Part shown: in pieces, positions 7,656-9,663 of the stretch
How the letters are laid out: every line of letters begins with the position of its first letter
Numbering within the stretch: the stretch's first letter is position 1
Assembly (NCBI GenBank): GCA_024689525.1
Contig: JAILDI010000090.1
Span: forward strand, 1 to 9,663
Reading direction: 5' to 3'
DNA: 9,663 bases
Origin: Bacteroidales bacterium
GTDB lineage: Bacteria > Bacteroidota > Bacteroidia > Bacteroidales > UBA932
Position numbers and translations under genes: made by a program
Notes under the pieces: model-generated
What the model was told of the DNA's origin: nothing
The model's database searches: none
The model's input: the letters and a program-made list of their open reading frames with translations, nothing else

Positions 7656-7672
7656 TTATTCGCAAATCCAAA
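7642..7672 (-). promoter_or_regulatory. Bacteroidota-type promoter for the sialidase operon
   Basis: On the minus strand, TTTG (7672-7669), a 19-nt spacer, and TATATTTG (7649-7642) match the Bacteroidota primary-sigma promoter (-33 TTTG, -7 TAnnTTTG, spacer about 19-21). Transcription should start near 7635-7639, giving a leader of about 16-20 nt before the ATG at 7619. The region is much more AT-rich than the surrounding genes. It lies in the 64-nt gap after the dehydrogenase stop, so the sialidase operon can be transcribed independently. Confidence 0.8.
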
Positions 7673-7683
7673 TATGGAAGCCG

Positions 7684-8613
7684 TTAGAGGAAATACTCTC
7701 GAATGTTGCGCGCCATTTCCGATGCCAGGCGGGCGCGGGCCTCGTTGCTGGACCAGGCAGTGTGGGGGGAGAAGATGATGCGGGACGGGTCTTTCAGGTG
7801 CATGAGCGGGCTGGAGGCGGGGAGAGGCTCCTTCACGTATACGTCCAGCGCGGCCCCGGCAAGGAGGCCGTCGTCCAGGGCGCGGGCAAGGTCTTCCTCC
7901 ACCGCGATGCCGCCGCGGCCGGTGTTCACAAGTACGGCCGTGCGCTTCATCTTTTTAAGGCCCTCATAGTCGATGAGCCCTGCCGTGCGCTCGTTGTAGG
8001 GGGCGTGGATGCTCACGACATCGGCCTTCTTCAAAAGCTCGTCGATGCTCACTGAAGGGTATTCCCTGCAATGCGAGGTGCCGGAGGTGGAGTAGTAGAT
8101 GACGTCCATACCGAAGCATTTGCCGATGGCGGCGACTTTCTGGCCGATGGCTCCCATTCCCACGATGCCCAGGGTTTTGCCTGCGAGTTCCGTGAACGGA
8201 TGGCCCGCGTCAACGTGGATGCGGCCCTGGGCGTAGACGCCTGACTTGACGTAATTATCGTAGTGGAAGGCGCGGCCCGTGAGGTTGAGGATGTGCATCC
8301 AGGTGAGCTGGGCTACGGAATCCGTGGAATATGCGGCTACGTTGCGCACCGCTACGCCGCGCTCCGTGCAAAGGGGCACGTCGATGTTGTTGATGCCGGT
8401 GCCGGCCTCGCAGATGAGCTTCAGTTTCGGGGCTGCGTCCAGGAACTCCTTGTTTACGATGATCTTGTTGAGAATGGCTACATCGGCCCCGGCAACCCTC
8501 TCGCGGGCCTGCTCCGGGGTGGAATCGGGATAACAGGTAAAGTCGCCAAGGGCGGATATTTCGTCCATCGGCGTTGCGCCCATAGTGGCGGCATCCAGAA
8601 AAACTATACGCAT
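7684..8613 (-). CDS. D-2-hydroxyacid dehydrogenase (glycerate dehydrogenase / hydroxypyruvate reductase type)
   Basis: A 309-aa cytoplasmic NAD(P)-dependent oxidoreductase that interconverts a 2-keto acid and a D-2-hydroxy acid. The substrate-binding half has ADVAILNKIIV and ICEAGTGINNID (about 43-78) and AYSTDSVAQ (94-102). The Rossmann motif is VGMGAIG with GxGxxG at 152-157. The catalytic residues are Arg233 in NTGRGG, Glu262 in VKEPLP and His284 in SPHTAW. The SPHTAW...EAR.RL ending and the STDSVAQ motif resemble the HprA-like subgroup, so glycerate/hydroxypyruvate is the best guess, though lactate or another 2-keto acid cannot be excluded. The ATG at 8613 gives the family's usual N-terminus (MRIVFLD); the frame is open further upstream, but that part overlaps the divergent gene and resembles nothing. 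It stands alone: divergent from the 175-aa gene, with the sialidase promoter downstream. No visible link to glycan degradation. Confidence 0.93.
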   Translation of the reverse strand: MRIVFLDAATMGATPMDEISALGDFTCYPDSTPEQARERVAGADVAILNKIIVNKEFLDAAPKLKLICEAGTGINNIDVPLCTERGVAVRNVAAYSTDSVAQLTWMHILNLTGRAFHYDNYVKSGVYAQGRIHVDAGHPFTELAGKTLGIVGMGAIGQKVAAIGKCFGMDVIYYSTSGTSHCREYPSVSIDELLKKADVVSIHAPYNERTAGLIDYEGLKKMKRTAVLVNTGRGGIAVEEDLARALDDGLLAGAALDVYVKEPLPASSPLMHLKDPSRIIFSPHTAWSSNEARARLASEMARNIREYFL

Positions 8614-8620
8614 AATTGCA

Positions 8621-8628
8621 CAAATATA
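8621..8628 (-). promoter_or_regulatory. Putative -7 element for the dehydrogenase gene
   Basis: On the minus strand TATATTTG ends 7 nt before the ATG at 8613, an exact match to the TAnnTTTG box and the same octamer as in the sialidase promoter. There is no TTTG at the expected -33 distance (around 8648-8651 reads GCGT on this strand), so the promoter is only half supported. If it is real, the transcript would have almost no leader. The whole divergent gap is 42 nt (8614-8655). On the plus strand, TATTTTTA at 8641-8648 is only a near match. Confidence 0.4.
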
Positions 8629-8655
8629 GATGATTTTTTGTATTTTTACGCCCCG

Positions 8656-9183
8656 ATGGAAGAATATTTGAGGCATATCGCAGAGGCCGTTACGCGGCGC
8701 CGTGGCATTCTGAGTCCCGACAAGGACTGGTGCGCCATCGGCGGAGACCTTCTCCTTCATCCGCAGGAGGCGGCCGCCCTGTTCGTGACTCCGCTGCCGG
8801 ACTTCAAGGCTGCGCTGCTGTCGGAGGCTTCGGAGCGGAAATTCTCCGGGAAGCGCTACTGCAGGCAGCTCTATACTCCGGACAGCGATCCTCTTCTTGC
8901 CGATGCCATCGCCGACCTCACATACGCGCAGGAAACCCGCCTGAAGTTGCGGGACCCTCTGCGTCCGGACGACGAGGTGCGTGAGAACGCATCGTCCTTC
9001 ATCCTGGCGGTGTACACGCTGTTCGCGATGGTTATGCACAAGCGCACGGACTATGAGGTTCTGTACTGTGCGGCGTTGTCCAATTTTTACGATTTGTTGA
9101 GTGCCCGCGGCGTGCGTCAGGTGTATGACACGGCATGGCCAGGGCGCTACAACCATACTGAAATCTTTTATCCTCTTGGCTGA
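8656..9183 (+). CDS. Hypothetical protein, 175 aa
   Basis: I do not recognise this protein. The ATG at 8656 directly follows the AT-rich divergent gap. Longer readings of this frame reach back across the dehydrogenase gene on the other strand and are not credible. The product is probably cytoplasmic: no signal peptide, and a mixed charged and helical composition. Features that can be seen are a basic patch at 14-16 (RRR), DKDWCAIGGDLLLHP at about 22-36, a charged central segment with many Asp, Glu and Arg (about 78-110), a hydrophobic helix at about 113-127 (one amphipathic or buried helix rather than a clear membrane span), and an aromatic C-terminus (FYPLG). The stop TGA shares its last base with the ATG of the MgtC-like gene (TGATG), so the two are very likely co-transcribed and translationally coupled. 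No function is proposed. Confidence 0.8.
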   Translation: MEEYLRHIAEAVTRRRGILSPDKDWCAIGGDLLLHPQEAAALFVTPLPDFKAALLSEASERKFSGKRYCRQLYTPDSDPLLADAIADLTYAQETRLKLRDPLRPDDEVRENASSFILAVYTLFAMVMHKRTDYEVLYCAALSNFYDLLSARGVRQVYDTAWPGRYNHTEIFYPLG

Positions 9184-9663
9184 TGGACTGGAATCTTGTA
9201 CTGCGGCTGTTTGTGGCCGGATTAATGGGCGGCCTCGTTGGCCTTGAGCGGGAACTCCGCGCCAAGGAGGCGGGCCTGCGCACACACTTCATCGTTGCCC
9301 TGGGCAGCGCCCTGTTTATGATTATCTCGCAGTTCGCCTTCGGCGATGCCCAGCACGACGCTGCCCGCGTTGCGGCCCAGGTGGTGTCCGGCATCGGCTT
9401 CATCGGCGCCGGTGTCATCATCTTCCAGCGCAATGCCATCCGCGGCGTAACCACGGCCGCCGGCCTGTGGGTTGTAGCCGCCATCGGCCTTGCCTGCGGT
9501 GCTGGAATGTGGGGTGTTGCCGGAACTGCCACCGTATTAACCGTGCTCTGCCTGGAAACGGTGCATTTCCTTCACAAGCGCTATGGGGAGAAATCCATCG
9601 GCCTCAGTGCCGACTGCGGGGGAGAAGGGGAACTGAAGGATGTGCTGCAGCGTCTCCGCGACG
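9183..9663 (+). CDS. MgtC/SapB family inner-membrane protein (3' end outside window)
   Basis: The first 160 codons of a protein that continues past the window edge. The N-terminal membrane domain has about five hydrophobic segments (roughly 5-20, 36-52, 66-81, 93-106 and 110-128). Family motifs are GLVGLERE at 17-24, GLRTH at 31-35, SGIGFIGAGVI at 69-79 and GVTTAAGLW at 88-96. After about residue 140 a soluble C-terminal domain begins (ELKDVLQRLRD), as in longer MgtC/SapB proteins with a small regulatory domain. The founding member MgtC supports survival at low magnesium and inside macrophages by acting on the F1Fo ATPase, but many members are uncharacterised and that role should not be carried over. 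The start is the ATG overlapping the previous stop by 1 nt; it puts the first membrane segment at the correct distance from the N-terminus. Confidence 0.93.
   Translation, partial: MDWNLVLRLFVAGLMGGLVGLERELRAKEAGLRTHFIVALGSALFMIISQFAFGDAQHDAARVAAQVVSGIGFIGAGVIIFQRNAIRGVTTAAGLWVVAAIGLACGAGMWGVAGTATVLTVLCLETVHFLHKRYGEKSIGLSADCGGEGELKDVLQRLRD

Noticed and set aside
7620..7683. An intrinsic terminator for the dehydrogenase in the gap before the sialidase
   Set aside because: The only hairpin there is AU-rich, has no U-run after it and overlaps a promoter; a regulatory site fits better, and read-through from the dehydrogenase remains possible.
8263..8655. An upstream extension of the 175-aa gene on the plus strand
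   Set aside because: It is antisense to the dehydrogenase and crosses the AT-rich gap. The ATG at 8656 fits better.
8614..9285. A 224-codon N-terminal extension of the dehydrogenase frame on the minus strand
   Set aside because: It crosses the promoter gap and the coding strand of the 175-aa and MgtC-like genes, and it resembles no dehydrogenase N-terminus. The ATG at 8613 gives the normal family start.
9032..9532. A 166-codon minus-strand frame opposite the MgtC-like gene
   Set aside because: Low-complexity Pro, Ala, Thr and Met product, antisense to a clear membrane-protein family.

Overview
The window looks like a host-glycan (mucin-type) degradation locus of a fairly GC-rich member of the Bacteroidales (Bacteroidota). 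The evidence is a run of secreted lipoproteins built from BACON, Big_2, fimbrillin-like and F5/8 type C (discoidin) domains, a GH33 sialidase and an M60 metallopeptidase. The genes have little or no Shine-Dalgarno sequence, and one promoter has the Bacteroidota form TTTG-N19-TAnnTTTG. No 16S or other taxonomic marker is present, so the genus cannot be given.

Layout. (a) 1-3497, plus strand: the 3' end of a protein ending in an F5/8 type C domain, then 11 nt later a 999-aa lipoprotein with two BACON-like domains, an F5/8 type C domain and an M60 catalytic domain (HEMGH plus a downstream Glu). (b) 3511-3553: a hairpin with A-tract and T-tract that can terminate transcription from both sides. 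(c) 7619-3562, minus strand, converging on that terminator: GH33 sialidase, a BACON/Big_2/Big_2 lipoprotein and a fimbrillin-like/F5/8C lipoprotein, tightly spaced (17 nt and 6 nt) and most likely one operon. It starts at a well-formed promoter overlapped by a perfect 10-bp inverted repeat. (d) 8613-7684, minus strand: a D-2-hydroxyacid dehydrogenase of the glycerate dehydrogenase/hydroxypyruvate reductase type. (e) 8656-9663, plus strand: a 175-aa protein I do not recognise, overlapping by 1 nt an MgtC/SapB-family membrane protein that runs off the window.

How the parts may work together (inference): the sialidase removes terminal sialic acids, the M60 enzyme cleaves the O-glycosylated protein backbone, and the discoidin, BACON and Big_2 lipoproteins hold substrate at the cell surface. 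Three F5/8C domains in three proteins support a glycan-binding theme. The dehydrogenase and the hypothetical/MgtC pair look like ordinary chromosomal flank. No SusC/SusD pair, sialic-acid catabolic gene, CRISPR array, tRNA, rRNA or insertion sequence is visible. No gene-free stretch exceeds about 65 nt.
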